Below are positions 11,501-23,400 of a stretch of DNA of 64,000 nt, one piece after another. The translations under genes were made by a program, and so were the position numbers. The notes under the pieces were generated by a model. The model was not told the origin of the DNA. It saw only the letters and a program-made list of their open reading frames with translations, and did no database searches. Origin of the DNA: Xiphophorus maculatus (lineage: Eukaryota; Chordata; Actinopteri; Cyprinodontiformes; Poeciliidae). The stretch is from NCBI RefSeq assembly GCF_002775205.1, contig NC_036453.1:12914594-12978593 (forward strand). The letters are read 5' to 3'. Position 1 is the first letter of the stretch, and each line of letters opens with the position of its first letter.

Positions 11501-14500
11501 AACAAAGCTCCCCATGAGAACAGTATTTTTTTCAAAAATAAAAAACTCAAAATGAACTGTTCCAAATTATTATGCACAGCAGATTTTCTAAACATTTTAT
11601 GGATTATGAAGAACTGCAAACAGTCATTCTTTGAATGTGCAGCATTAAGTGGTTACATGTACTAAAATCAAAAGCTATTTCAATCAAAAACATCTTAACA
11701 GACCAAGTTCCATGTTAACATAGGACCTTCTTTGAGATCACAGCACAATTCTTGCATCCATTGAACTTGTGAGTTTGTGGAAAGTTTCTGCTTGAATTTC
11801 TTTGCAGGATGTCAGAAAACCTTCCCAGAGCTGCTGGTTTGATATGAACTCAGATCTTCTGCTTGAGGAAACTCCAAAGGTTCTCAATAGGGTTGAGGTC
11901 AGAGGTCAGAGGAGGATGGTGACCACACCATGAGTTTCTCCCCTTTTATGCCCATAGCAGCCAATGACACAGTGATATTCCTTGCAGCATTCATTGTCAT
12001 GCATGAAGATGAGTTTGCTACTGAAGGTTCGGCTCTTCTTTTTGATCCATGAAGGAAAGTGGTGAAGTCAGAAAGTCCATATACTTTGCTGAGATCATTT
12101 TCACACCTTCATGGACTCTGAAGGGGCCGACCAATTATTCTCTCCCCATGATTTTAGCCCAAAGCATGACTCCACCACCTCCTTGCTGACGTCGCAGCCA
12201 TGCTGGGATGTGGTGGCCATCTACCACCAATCCACTACTGCGTCCATCTGGACCATCCAGGGTTGCACAGCAGTCATCAGTGAACAAGTCTGTTTGAAAA
12301 TTAATCTTCATGTACGGCTGGGCCCGCTGAGACCGTTTCTGCTTGTGAGCTCTGGTTAGGGGCCCAATAGTAGGTTGATGCACCACAAGCCTCTGGAGGA
12401 TCCTCCACCTTGAGGCTCCAGAGGCTCCAGCAGCTTCAAATAACTGTTTGCTGCTTTGTTAGGGCATTTTAACAGCTGCTCTCTTAATCTCATGAATTTG
12501 TCTAACAGAAACCTTCCTCATTAAGTCTTTATCTGTACAAACACATCTTTGTTCTGAATCAGCCACAAATCTCTTTACAGTACGGTAACACTTCAGTTTT
12601 CTTTAAATATCTAATGTTTTCATACCTTGTCATATGGCTCTACACTATCTGATGATTTTCGTCAGCAGAGAGATTCTTTCTCTTTTCCATATTGCTTGAA
12701 ACCTGTGGCCTGCTTAATAATGTGGAACATCCTTCTGAAGTAGATTTCCTTTAATTGAGCTCATTAAACAAACTAATCAACCAGCTCTCTGAAATTAGTG
12801 ATTCAAAGAGCCCTGACACACAATACCATTTATAAATGTAATAGCACAACAAAAAATTCAATCTTTATGACACTTAAATCCAATTTGCATAATAATTTGG
12901 AACACAGTGTATTTCCATTCTTTTTATGGTTTTTGTGCTTTATTTTGGATATTTAAAATGTATTCCAGTTCCAGTGTGACTTGTTCTTTACAGAATTAAA
13001 TAATTTTTGGTCTAAATTTGAACCAAATCTACTGGTGAAAACATCCCTAGAGTGGCCTGGTTAAAGTGCAGACTTAAATCCTTTAATTTAATTACGATAT
13101 GTTGATGTGACCTTAACCACTCCATTTCTACTGAAGACCAGCATAGCGTGTGCTAACTTTCCTATTAGCACCAGGTTGCTTTAGAGCTTTAAATTCTTAA
13201 TAAATGAAAATCATAATCTATAAACAACTTTTCTGTTTGTTCAGAAGAAGCTAAAATGTGATGGAGAAAAGCAAAACAGAAACAGTTTAGGGTGTAAATA
13301 CTTTTCCACCTGAGACATAAGCGCCTGTGATTTGCCTACAGCCACTGGTAACAATGGATTTATCTGTGGTTCCCATCAGACGCTCCATCTGCTCAGGGAA
13401 TCATTCAAATTTTCTGCCACACAAATGAGATTCAGCATCAACCTGAGAGCCGATGAGGATCAGGAAACCAACTGCAGAGGCGTCAGCTGCTGAAAAAACA
13501 CCTGGAACCAGGAGAAAGGTTCTCTCCAAACTGGAAGCAGGCCTCCCCGCTTCTTGCAACCTTTCAGCCTACTTCATGTTGCCAGTCTGGTTCTAATGAA
13601 GAGATTTCTTCTGGTCTGACAGTCAAGACTGAACATCCTGATGGAAACTGAACTTAATTTTTCAAAAACTGTTGTTAATTAGCGTTGATTTATTATTCAA
13701 TGAGGTTGTGATGACTTTTTCACATGACCAGGGTGGTTTGGACCAGCTTCCTCTTAAAATCTTCAATAAAAATTTTTTTATTGTTCTAATAAAGATGATA
13801 AATTTAGTTCTTCTGTCTTTTCTGAGTATTTTATTTTACATTATGTAAAATAAGCAACTATAATTCATACAGGCCGTCATTTTTTTGGTTGTTTATTATT
13901 TGCAAAATAAACAAGTTAAACTAAATGAATTTAAGCATATAAATGATCGTCTGATTGCTCCAGTTCCTCTGAAATGTTTTCCAGTATTCAGTTCCGGGAC
14001 GTGTGCTCAGTGTTCTCCATACTGGGAGGTTTCCATTCATCCCAGCACGTTCCCCTCGCCTCAGAGTGGGACTTTGTGGCCAAACTGGCATGAAGCTGAT
14101 GAGTGAGGAAACAGGAGTAGAAACAAAGAACGGGGAGGAGCGTTTCAAACGGAGAGGCCAACTGCAGCTGGAGCTGAATAATGTAGGGTAATGTGATCCG
14201 AGAGCACCGACTGCTAACAAAGGCCTGGTTTCCACCTGGACCACCGACCTGCCCGGCCGTCAGGGTAAACATGAAAGCAGTTCTGATCGATCTCTTAAAT
14301 TACCTCATAAAATCCATAAAGATGGATTTTATAAGCGACAAGTGCCCAGATTAGCCGCTGGTTTTAGTAGAAATGATCTTCCTGCATGATGAATAATTCA
14401 CTGCGAGGTGTAGTGGCTAAACAGAAAACCAACAGGTCCAACAGTCACGGTTACATGATTCAATTACTGAATCATTAACGGAAAGAGACGTGATCAGAAT

Positions 14501-17389
14501 AATATCGGGTCATTTATTCAAGCAAATGTTCAACCTGCAGGACAGTCTGGTTATACAGTTGACTGGAGAGGAGAAATGTCTGTTGAAGAGCAGAAAGTGA
14601 AACTTAACGGCAGCATCTGTTCATCTCCAGCTGCTGTGGTTCTTTCTCTCTACTCCGAGTCAAACCAACCAAACCCTTTGAGCAACCTGTTCCCCTCCTC
14701 CCTTGTGGGGCGCTGCACCAAGAACCTCTGAAGAAGACACTGAGCGCAACTTCCTTCTTCACAAAATGGAAACTAAAATGGAGTCGTCAGTAGGCCTGTC
14801 ACAAATTTCGCTGAGCGATTAATTGTCTCAAAAATTATTGCGATAAACAATAATATTGTTTGAAGACCTTTTTACACTGATTTAATGGAAATGACGTAAT
14901 AATGCATGCGATTTCCTGCCAAAGATAGATAAACTTTATTTTCAAAAGAATATTTAACACTGGAACTGATCAACAAAATAAACAAAACAACCAAAAACAA
15001 AAATAAAATGGATTCCCAGTCTCCATTAACAAAAAATGGACGTGAATAAAAACTAAACATAAATTTATTTCCAAAGTGGAAATAAATACTTCATTCAACC
15101 AAAAGAGTGCAGATTATGAAGTCTGTATATTATGTTGCCCTTCAGTAATAATTAGATTTAAATAGAGAAGATGGACACATCGACTACCTGATGCAATAGT
15201 TCACACTACATGATTTTTTTGTCCTGATTTTTCCCCTTACAACAAGCTTGCAATTTCATAACCGATCATCCTGTAGTGTGTGGTGTGTTACGGTAGATCG
15301 TCGTTGCCGCTCCGATCCAAATCAGGGGTTTTCCCCGACTGACAGAGTTAACGCAGCCTGTTGAATGTGACAGGCAGCCAATCAGAAAGCGCGGATTCTC
15401 CTCAGTGTTTTCTGATGGTAAATTACAGAAGGGAATCCCAAACAGCTGAAACGGAGCAACCCGAAGTCCAGCGGACATTGGAGATGATATGTGGAAACAA
15501 TATTAATGTTTATTCAACATGCAAAGAATATAGAAATGACAAGGGGAGGAGTTGGAGCGAAATTGCTACCGCAGTTGATAAACCTGGTAACTTTTCAGCT
15601 GTTCTTCGTTAACGTGACGTAAATAGGTTCTAATGATTTTCATTCAGTCAGGACTTTACGCTGACACTAGCCACATGCATTGCAGGTAGATTGTAGTAAA
15701 GCATTGATTAATGCCTGGTTTTAAAATTAGTTCACTGGACTTGTAGCCATTATTTGTGCCCATTGTTGGACACCACACAGCAGGAACGAACCGATCGAAC
15801 CGTTATACCTAGGATTTCTGTCGGCTAATGTGTGGTCTGTCAAGTTTTGAAAATGGGCCAACAGCTCTAAGATCGTGTAGTGTGCGCTGGGCTTTACACT
15901 AAGGAAATGAGTAAGGGAGGGTCAGTGGAGAGCACCGGAGTTGAGCCTTTTTCATTCAGTGTCATCAACAGAAAGAGAAAAAGACCGGAAGAGACAATAA
16001 TGCCGATAATTAAAATGACGTCGATAGTTTTAATTTATCGTACGATTAATTGATTTATTGTTTATCGCGATGTTAGTGGTTGGAGGATTTCTCTTTAGTC
16101 TTTAGCTAAAAACCACGAGCCATTTCCCATGCTAGCGCTAGGCTAGTACGTTTGTTTTAGTTGCAGTTACCCAGAATGCCCTGCGCTGTAATCCACTTCC
16201 CGCTTTTGGAGCGGTCTCCGGCCCGCTTGACATTCTCATGTACATTCAAACCAAACTAGAGTTCACTTCAACTGAACCCAGAGCAAAGTTTGAAGTTCTT
16301 TTTTATCTGCAGTTCAACTACACATTCACATCTCCCCAAACGAACCCAGACTTTTTAGACAAATGGACTGGAGTTGGATCAAAGCGCACTAGACAGTCTA
16401 AAAACCAAACTGACTCAGTTAATTTCATTTTCATCTCAGCTGAGTATCTCAGAACAGAAACAGATGAGCAGTAATAAAAGCAGGGATGAGTTCTGCCATC
16501 AGATCTAAAGTCTGCATTCAAAGTGATGCTTCTGCTATTTTTAGTCGCCTCCTTGTTCCAGGCCGCGTCCGCCTTATTTTCACCCGGGCCGGCCAGACCC
16601 ACGGTACCTCCTAGCTAATCCATGACATTGAGTTTTGGGTCTATTTTCTGCTGCCACTTAAGCAATCATTAGGAGGTAATGCAGCTTTATGCGTGGATTG
16701 ATTTGAAACCACTGCAACGCATCAGAGCTCCTGCATTAATGGGTTACTGGCAGGAAAAATCACATGACTTTTACTCATCAGAAGTAATCATCAACCTCAG
16801 GACTGTTGATCAGGTTTTCTAACCATCTGATCACATTCATTGGATAACTTTCTCTCTCCTACATGGAAACATCAGGAGAACCTTCGTAGACGGCTTTTCA
16901 CAATAATAGAAAACAATCAACTATGATCTCCCTTTATCCTGCTTGGCTGGTGCTAAGCGTCGACCAATCATTGATGTTTCAAAAAGACTGACCTGCCGAT
17001 TCAAATTTTATTGTCTGAAAAGTTGATAAATATAATGATGAAGTTGCTAAGTTGGCGACCGTTGTTAACCGCACACATCTAGTTATAAGTTAGTATTTTT
17101 AGTTGTTGGCGCTACGCAGAAGAGCTAGCAGCTAACTTATTTGTTGGATTACAATAATAATGCTAAGTTTATGTAGATTTGCATGTAATTAGTGTTGGGA
17201 GTACATTAAAATGTTAATTGAGTTAATTTCAGAGTCTAATTAATCCCAATTTAATCAAAAACTATATAATTTTAAAAAATGAGATTTTCATCCATCACTG
17301 CTGTCAGCGGATCATGCAGCTTGTGTGTCAGATTTATGGATGTACCAGAAACGCATGAATACAAAGGTTCCGGGTGGAACTGTAGTATG

Positions 17390-17470
<81 letters not shown>

Positions 17471-20400
17471 TTCTGCTGAAAACATACTTTTGTTCTATTA
17501 ATGTGTGAATCACCAAAATGTACAAACTCATGTTGGAAACTTTGACTTTTATGAGTTTAAATTCATGTGTTTGTGGTGTTTTCTGACTTTCTGGGCCTGT
17601 TTGGACGTTTTCTCCTCTCTAGGTGCTTCCTGGTGTGTCAGCAACATCTAATCCTGATGCGTCAAGCTGCAGATTTATCACCAGCCGAGCTGCTGCTGCC
17701 TGCCTGCCTGCCTGCCTGCATCCAGCTTTTTTAATTGTTGGCCTGAACTACTGGCCTCATCACTGCTGTCTCAGGACCCCTCTCCACCCCTCCGTACCAG
17801 TGTGATAGGCAGCAGGATGGTGAGCAGCGCGATGTGGTGCAGCACCAGCAGAAACTCTCTCCGGACGAAGGAGTTGATGGTCTTCAGCGAGTGCTGCTTG
17901 TAGTCCTCATGGCCCTTGACGTGGTAGCGGTAGTAGTGGCTGAGGTACATGGCGAAGATGTCGTACGTCATATAGGGGACGCCGTACCAAATGACGAAAT
18001 AGGTGGCCAGCCAGTGCCTGAGGAGAAATTAGACGTATAATAGAAAACCAGCAGAATCAGCAGGTAGGTTCATGTTCAGAGTAACGTAGTGGTTCATTAA
18101 GAAAACAGAACTGAATAAAAATGACAACCTTTGACCTTTCACTTAGTTCTTTAGCTCTGAAACTTAGAGGAAGAAGATTAAAAGCAGAAACCGGCCAAAG
18201 AGATCAGAATGGAAAACAGACTGCATGAGCTGGAAAAACCTCTGTTGCTAATTGTGCCTTAAGGGTGCCATCCAGACAGCAGGGCAGGGCTCCTATAAGT
18301 CTAACAATAGTTCAAGGTAGGAAAGATGGAAGGACAGCATTTAGTGAACTGAATAGACAATAAAGCCTGGAAATACTAATATTTCCCCCTGACTTCTTAT
18401 ATTCTGCTTCTCCAAAGCAGGAAACACTGAAGTGAACCCAGATGTTCCCACTCTGTGAAGGAACCCTGGATCCCGTTAAGACGTCTTATATAAACCACAG
18501 GCTGCGTTCCGGTACAGATGCTGTTGATGTTCCACAGATCAGGAAAACGGGTTCAGGTAAATAAACCAAGTCAGATTTAATGAGGCCCGTTTCATTACAT
18601 CCACCAGACGAGGCGAAGCGTCCCAACCAAAGGACAGGTCCCGACTCTGGGCCGTTTGTGTGGAGCATGGATCTGATAAGCTCCAGGCTCAACGAGCATC
18701 ACTGAACTGAGCAGCGCTGAGGATTTAATATGGGGAGGGGGGGGGATTAGCAGGCTGAAACTGGGACTGCTTGGTCCGGCTGCTGACTCAGTGGGATTAA
18801 ACTTTAGCCTAGTATCACACTTTCCTGAACCACAGAGAGCCCAGCGCTACGCTAACACACACCTCAGCCAATAGCAGGTCCATGAAGACTCTCGTTTGTA
18901 CCAAATTATTTCTCTTGGTTGCTACTAAGGGCGTGAAATATGGACTGGGAATTTCATCATGATATTCTGTAGCACTATTGTGAAAACAATATAAATTATG
19001 ATTAAAAAAAAAAAAAAAGTATTACTTCTTTTTTATGCAACTACATGGCACAGAATTTTCAGTTAAACCTAAGAATGTGTAATAAATGGTTTTTTCCATC
19101 AACATTTTATTGTTATCACAATAATATCTCACCATGAATGGATATTTATCTGTGTGGTTTATATAAAAACAAAAACGCTTGTCCCAAACCAAACCGGACT
19201 TTAGAGACGCTTAATACAAGGCTTTGATTGGTGATTATCCACTGATTAGTAGGAAGGGTGTCAATAATTTTCATCTTTTTTAATAAAATCTAAATATGTT
19301 CAATCATCAATATGTTCTTTCTTGAGAAAGCGAGAGAAATGACAAAAACAAGACAGTAAGAAAGAAACAAAGAATGAATGATGGAACTAAACAAAGACAG
19401 AAAGAAACAAAAGGAAATAAACAAAGAAAGACTCAAGTGTATCTATTAAAATTAAAACAGCCATTGTTCTGATAAAAAATAAAAGCTAACTGTTACTATT
19501 ATGTGAATACTCATTTATGTGCAGATTAAATGTTTTTAAAAACAGTTTCCCTCAGACTAGCTGTTAGCATCTATTTATCCAAAGTAAAGCCAAGTACTGA
19601 ATGTAAGATATTTATTGCTTGTAATGTCTCCAAACATCCCCACTAAAACATCCATCCATCCATCCATCCATCTTCTTCCGCTTATCCGAGGTCGGGTCGC
19701 GGGGGTAGCAGCTTCAGAAGGGAGGCCCAGACTTCCCTCTCCCCAGCCACTTCTTCTAGCTCCTCCGGGGGAATCCCGAGGCGTTCCCAGGCCAGCCGAG
19801 AGACATAGTCCCTCCAGCGTGTCCTGGGTCTTCCCCGGGGCCTCCTCCCGGTGGGACGTGCCCGGAACACCTCACCAGGGAGGCGTCCAGGAGGCATCCT
19901 GACCAGATGCCCGAGCCACCTCAACTGGCTCCTCTCGATGTGAAGGAGCAGCGGCTCTACTCTGAGTCCCTCCCGGATGACTGAGCTTCTCACCCTATCT
20001 CTAAGGGAGAGCCCAGCCACCCTACGGAGAAAACCCATTTCGGCCGCTTGTATCCGCGATCTCGTTCTTTCGGTCATGACCCAAAGCTCATGACCATAGA
20101 TGAGGGTGGGAACGTAGATGGACCGGTAAATCGAGAGCTTCGCTTTTTGGCTCAGCTCTCTCTTCACCACGACGGACCGGTACAGGGCCCGCTTGACAGC
20201 AGACGCTGCGCCAATCCGCCTGTCGATCTCCCGCTCCCTTCTTCCCCCATTCGTGAACAAGATCCCGAGATACTTAAACTCCTCCACTTGGGGCAGGACA
20301 CCCCCCCTGACCCGGAGAAGGCACTCTACCCTTTTCCGGCTCAAGACCATGGCCTCGGATTTGGAGGCACTGATCCCCATCCCGGCCGCTTCACACTCGG

Positions 20401-23400
20401 CTGCGAACCGCTCCAGCGAGAGCTGCAGATCACGATCTGATGAAGCCAAAAGGACCACATCGTCTGCGAAAAGCAGAGATGAGATCCTAAGGCCACCAAA
20501 TCGGACCCCCTCAACACCTTGGCTGCGCCTAGAAATTCTGTCCATGAAAGTGATGAACAGAATCGGTGACAAAGGGCAGCCCTGGCGGAGTCCAACTCTC
20601 ACCGGAAACGAGCCCGACTTACTGCCGGCAATGCGGACCAGACTCTGACACCGGTCATACAGGGACCTGACAGCCCGTATCAAAGGGCCCGGTACCCCAT
20701 ACTCCCGGAGAACCCCCCACAGGGCTCCCCGAGGGACACGGTCGAACGCCTTCTCCAAGTCCACAAAACACATGTAGACTGGTTGGGCGAACTCCCATGC
20801 ACCCTCCAGGACCCTGCCGAGGGTGTAGAGCTGGTCCAGTGTTCCACGACCAGGACGAAAACCACACTGCTCTTCCTGGATCCGAGGTTCGACTATCCGA
20901 CGGACCCTCCTCTCCAGGACCCCTGAATAGACCTTGCCAGGGAGGCTTAAGAGTGTGACCCCTCTATAATTGGAGCACACCCTCCGGTCCCCCTTTTTGA
21001 ACAGGGGGACCACCACCCCAGTCTGCCAATCCAGGGGAACTGCCCCCGATGTCCATGCGACATTGCAGAGTCGCGTCAACCAACACAACCCCACAACATC
21101 CAGAGCCTTAAGGAACTCCGGGTGGATCTCATCCACCCCCGGGGCCCTGCCACCGAGGAGCTTTTTAACCACCTCGGTGACCTCGTCCCCAGAGATTGGA
21201 GAGCCCAACCCAGAGTCCCCAGGCTCCGCTTCCTCAGTGGAAGGCATGTTGGTGGGATTGAGGAGGTCTTCGAAGTACTCTGCCCACCGGCCCACAACGT
21301 CCCGAGTAGAGGTCAGCAGTACACCATCCCCACTATAAACAGTGTTGGTGCTGCACCGCTTCCCCCCCCTGAGACGCCGGATGGTGGACCAGAATCGCCT
21401 CGAAGCCGTACGGAAGTCTTTCTCCATGGCCTCTCCAAACTCCTCCCACGCCCGAGTTTTTGCCTCAGCAACCGCCCGAGCCGCATGCCGCTTCGCCCGC
21501 CGGTACCCATCAGCTGCTTCCGGAGTCCCACAGGCCAAAAAGGCCCGATAGGACTCCTTCTTCAGCCTGACGGCATCCCTCACCGAAGGTGTCCACCAGC
21601 GGGTTCGAGGGTTGCCGCCGCGACAGGCACCGACAACCTTGCGGCCACAGCTCCGATCGGCCGCCTTGACAATGGAGGCACGGAACACGGTCCACTCAGA
21701 CTCCATGTCCCCCACCTCCCCCGGGACGTGTTCGAAGTTTTGCCGGAGATGGGAGTTAAAGCTCCGTCTCACAGGGGATTCCGCCAGACGTTCCCAGCAG
21801 ACCCTCACAACACGTTTGGGCCTGCCAGGTCTGACCGGCTTTCGCCCCCACCACCGGAGCCAACTCACCACCAGGTAGTGGTCAGTGGACAGCTCCGCAC
21901 CTCTCTTCACCCGAGTGTCCAAGACATACGGCCGCAGATCCGATGAAACGATGACAAAGTCGATCATCGAACTGCGGCCTAGGGTGTCCTGGTGCCAAGT
22001 GCACATATGGACACCCTTATGCTTGAACATGGTGTTCGTTATGGACAATCCATGGCGAGCACAGAAGTCCAGCAACAGAACACCGCTCGAGTTCAGGTCG
22101 GGCGGGCCGTTCCTCCAAACCACGCCCCTCCAGGTCTCACTGTCATTGCCCACGTGAGCGTTGAAGTCCCCCAGCAGAACAAGGGAGTCCCCAGGAGGAG
22201 CACTCTCCAGTACCCCCTCTAAGGACTCCAAAAAGGGTGGGTAATCTGAACTGTCGTTCGGCCCGTAAGCACAAACGACAGTCAGAACCCGTCCCCCCAC
22301 CCGTAGGCGGAGGGATGCTACCCTCTCGTTCACCGGGGTAAACCCCAACGTACAGGCGCCGAGATGGGGAGCAACAAGTATGCCCACTCCTGCCCGACGC
22401 CTCTCACCTTGGGCAACTCCAGAGTGGAAGTATGTCCAGCCCCTCTCAAGGAGACTGGTTCCAGAACCAGAGCCGTGCGTCGAGGTGAGACCGACTATTT
22501 CTAGCCGGAACCTCTCGACCTCACGCACTAGCTCCGGCTCCTTCCCCACCAGAGAGGTGACATTCCACGTCCCAAGAGCCAGTTTCTGCAACCGAGGATC
22601 GGACCGCCAGGGTCCCCTCCCTCTGCTGCCACCCATCCCACACTGCACCCGACCCCTTTGGCCCCTCCCACGGGTGGTGGGCCCATGGGAGGGGGGGCCC
22701 ATGTTTCCTCTTCGGGCTGAGCCCGGCCGGGCTCCATGGGTAAAAGCCCGGCCACCAGACGCTCGCCATCGTGCCCCCCCTCCTGGCCTGGCTCCAGAGT
22801 GGGGCCCCGGTGACCCGCGTCCGGGCGAGGGAACACCAAGTCCAAAGTTCTTGTCCATCATAAGGGGTCTTCATAAGGCCACTAAAACATGCTGGAAGAA
22901 AATTAAATTTGAGCTACAAGGACTATAAGAATAAAATCTGACCTGTCATAAATGATGTTGTTGCTGCATGAGGAAACGACGACGATCCCCGCTGTTGTTG
23001 CCATGACAGCGTGGATGGAGGACACCAGTCTGCAAAGAAAGACATCCGTTCATCACCATCATCATCATTACCTGAAAAAATATATAATAACTTTAATAAT
23101 AATTAATGCTCCAGACAAGATGGCCTCCGGGGAACGTCTGTGCATCAGAACATTTCTAACGGTTCACGTTTTCCGGGTCAAAGTTCATAGACTCTGAACA
23201 AGCAGCTGGTCAACTGTCAATAAATGACCAGCGTTTAATATTAGAATATTAATCAGTCAGTTTATAACGGAGGAATCAGCTAACAGGAAGTTCTCCTTTG
23301 GCGTCCAGCAGGACGGATGAGCTCCAGGTGCCACAAGTTTTTATATGTTTATGGTACAAACATTAAAACTCAGGGAAATCTTCAGAAATCAGGGTTTCTG

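Larger units (their letters stand above)
7877..17797 (-). other. tlcd3b intron 3 (9.9 kb)
   Basis: The intron holds a near full-length Tc1-like element (11379-12909), further Tc1 remnants (about 10960-11240 and 13040-13325), an AAT microsatellite (10342-10360), a possible DNA-transposon derivative (14790-16078), one copy of the three-copy dispersed repeat (14630-14768) and an A/TA/GA compound microsatellite (17391-17470). No exon-like segment was recognised. Confidence 0.6.
18018..22942 (-). other. tlcd3b intron 2
   Basis: Apart from the RTE-type LINE (19652-22878), the 1.6 kb at 18018-19639 holds only AT-rich and A/G-rich sequence (19325-19430) with no exon-like frame. Confidence 0.7.

Noticed and set aside
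15266-15612. Plus and minus frames of 70-83 residues, one faintly MADF-like
   Set aside because: The similarity is too weak and the sequence sits in a probable transposon derivative. It is noted there but not called as a gene.
20193-22928. Several plus-strand frames of 70-274 residues opposite the LINE
   Set aside because: They are shadows of the G+C-rich LINE coding sequence on the minus strand.
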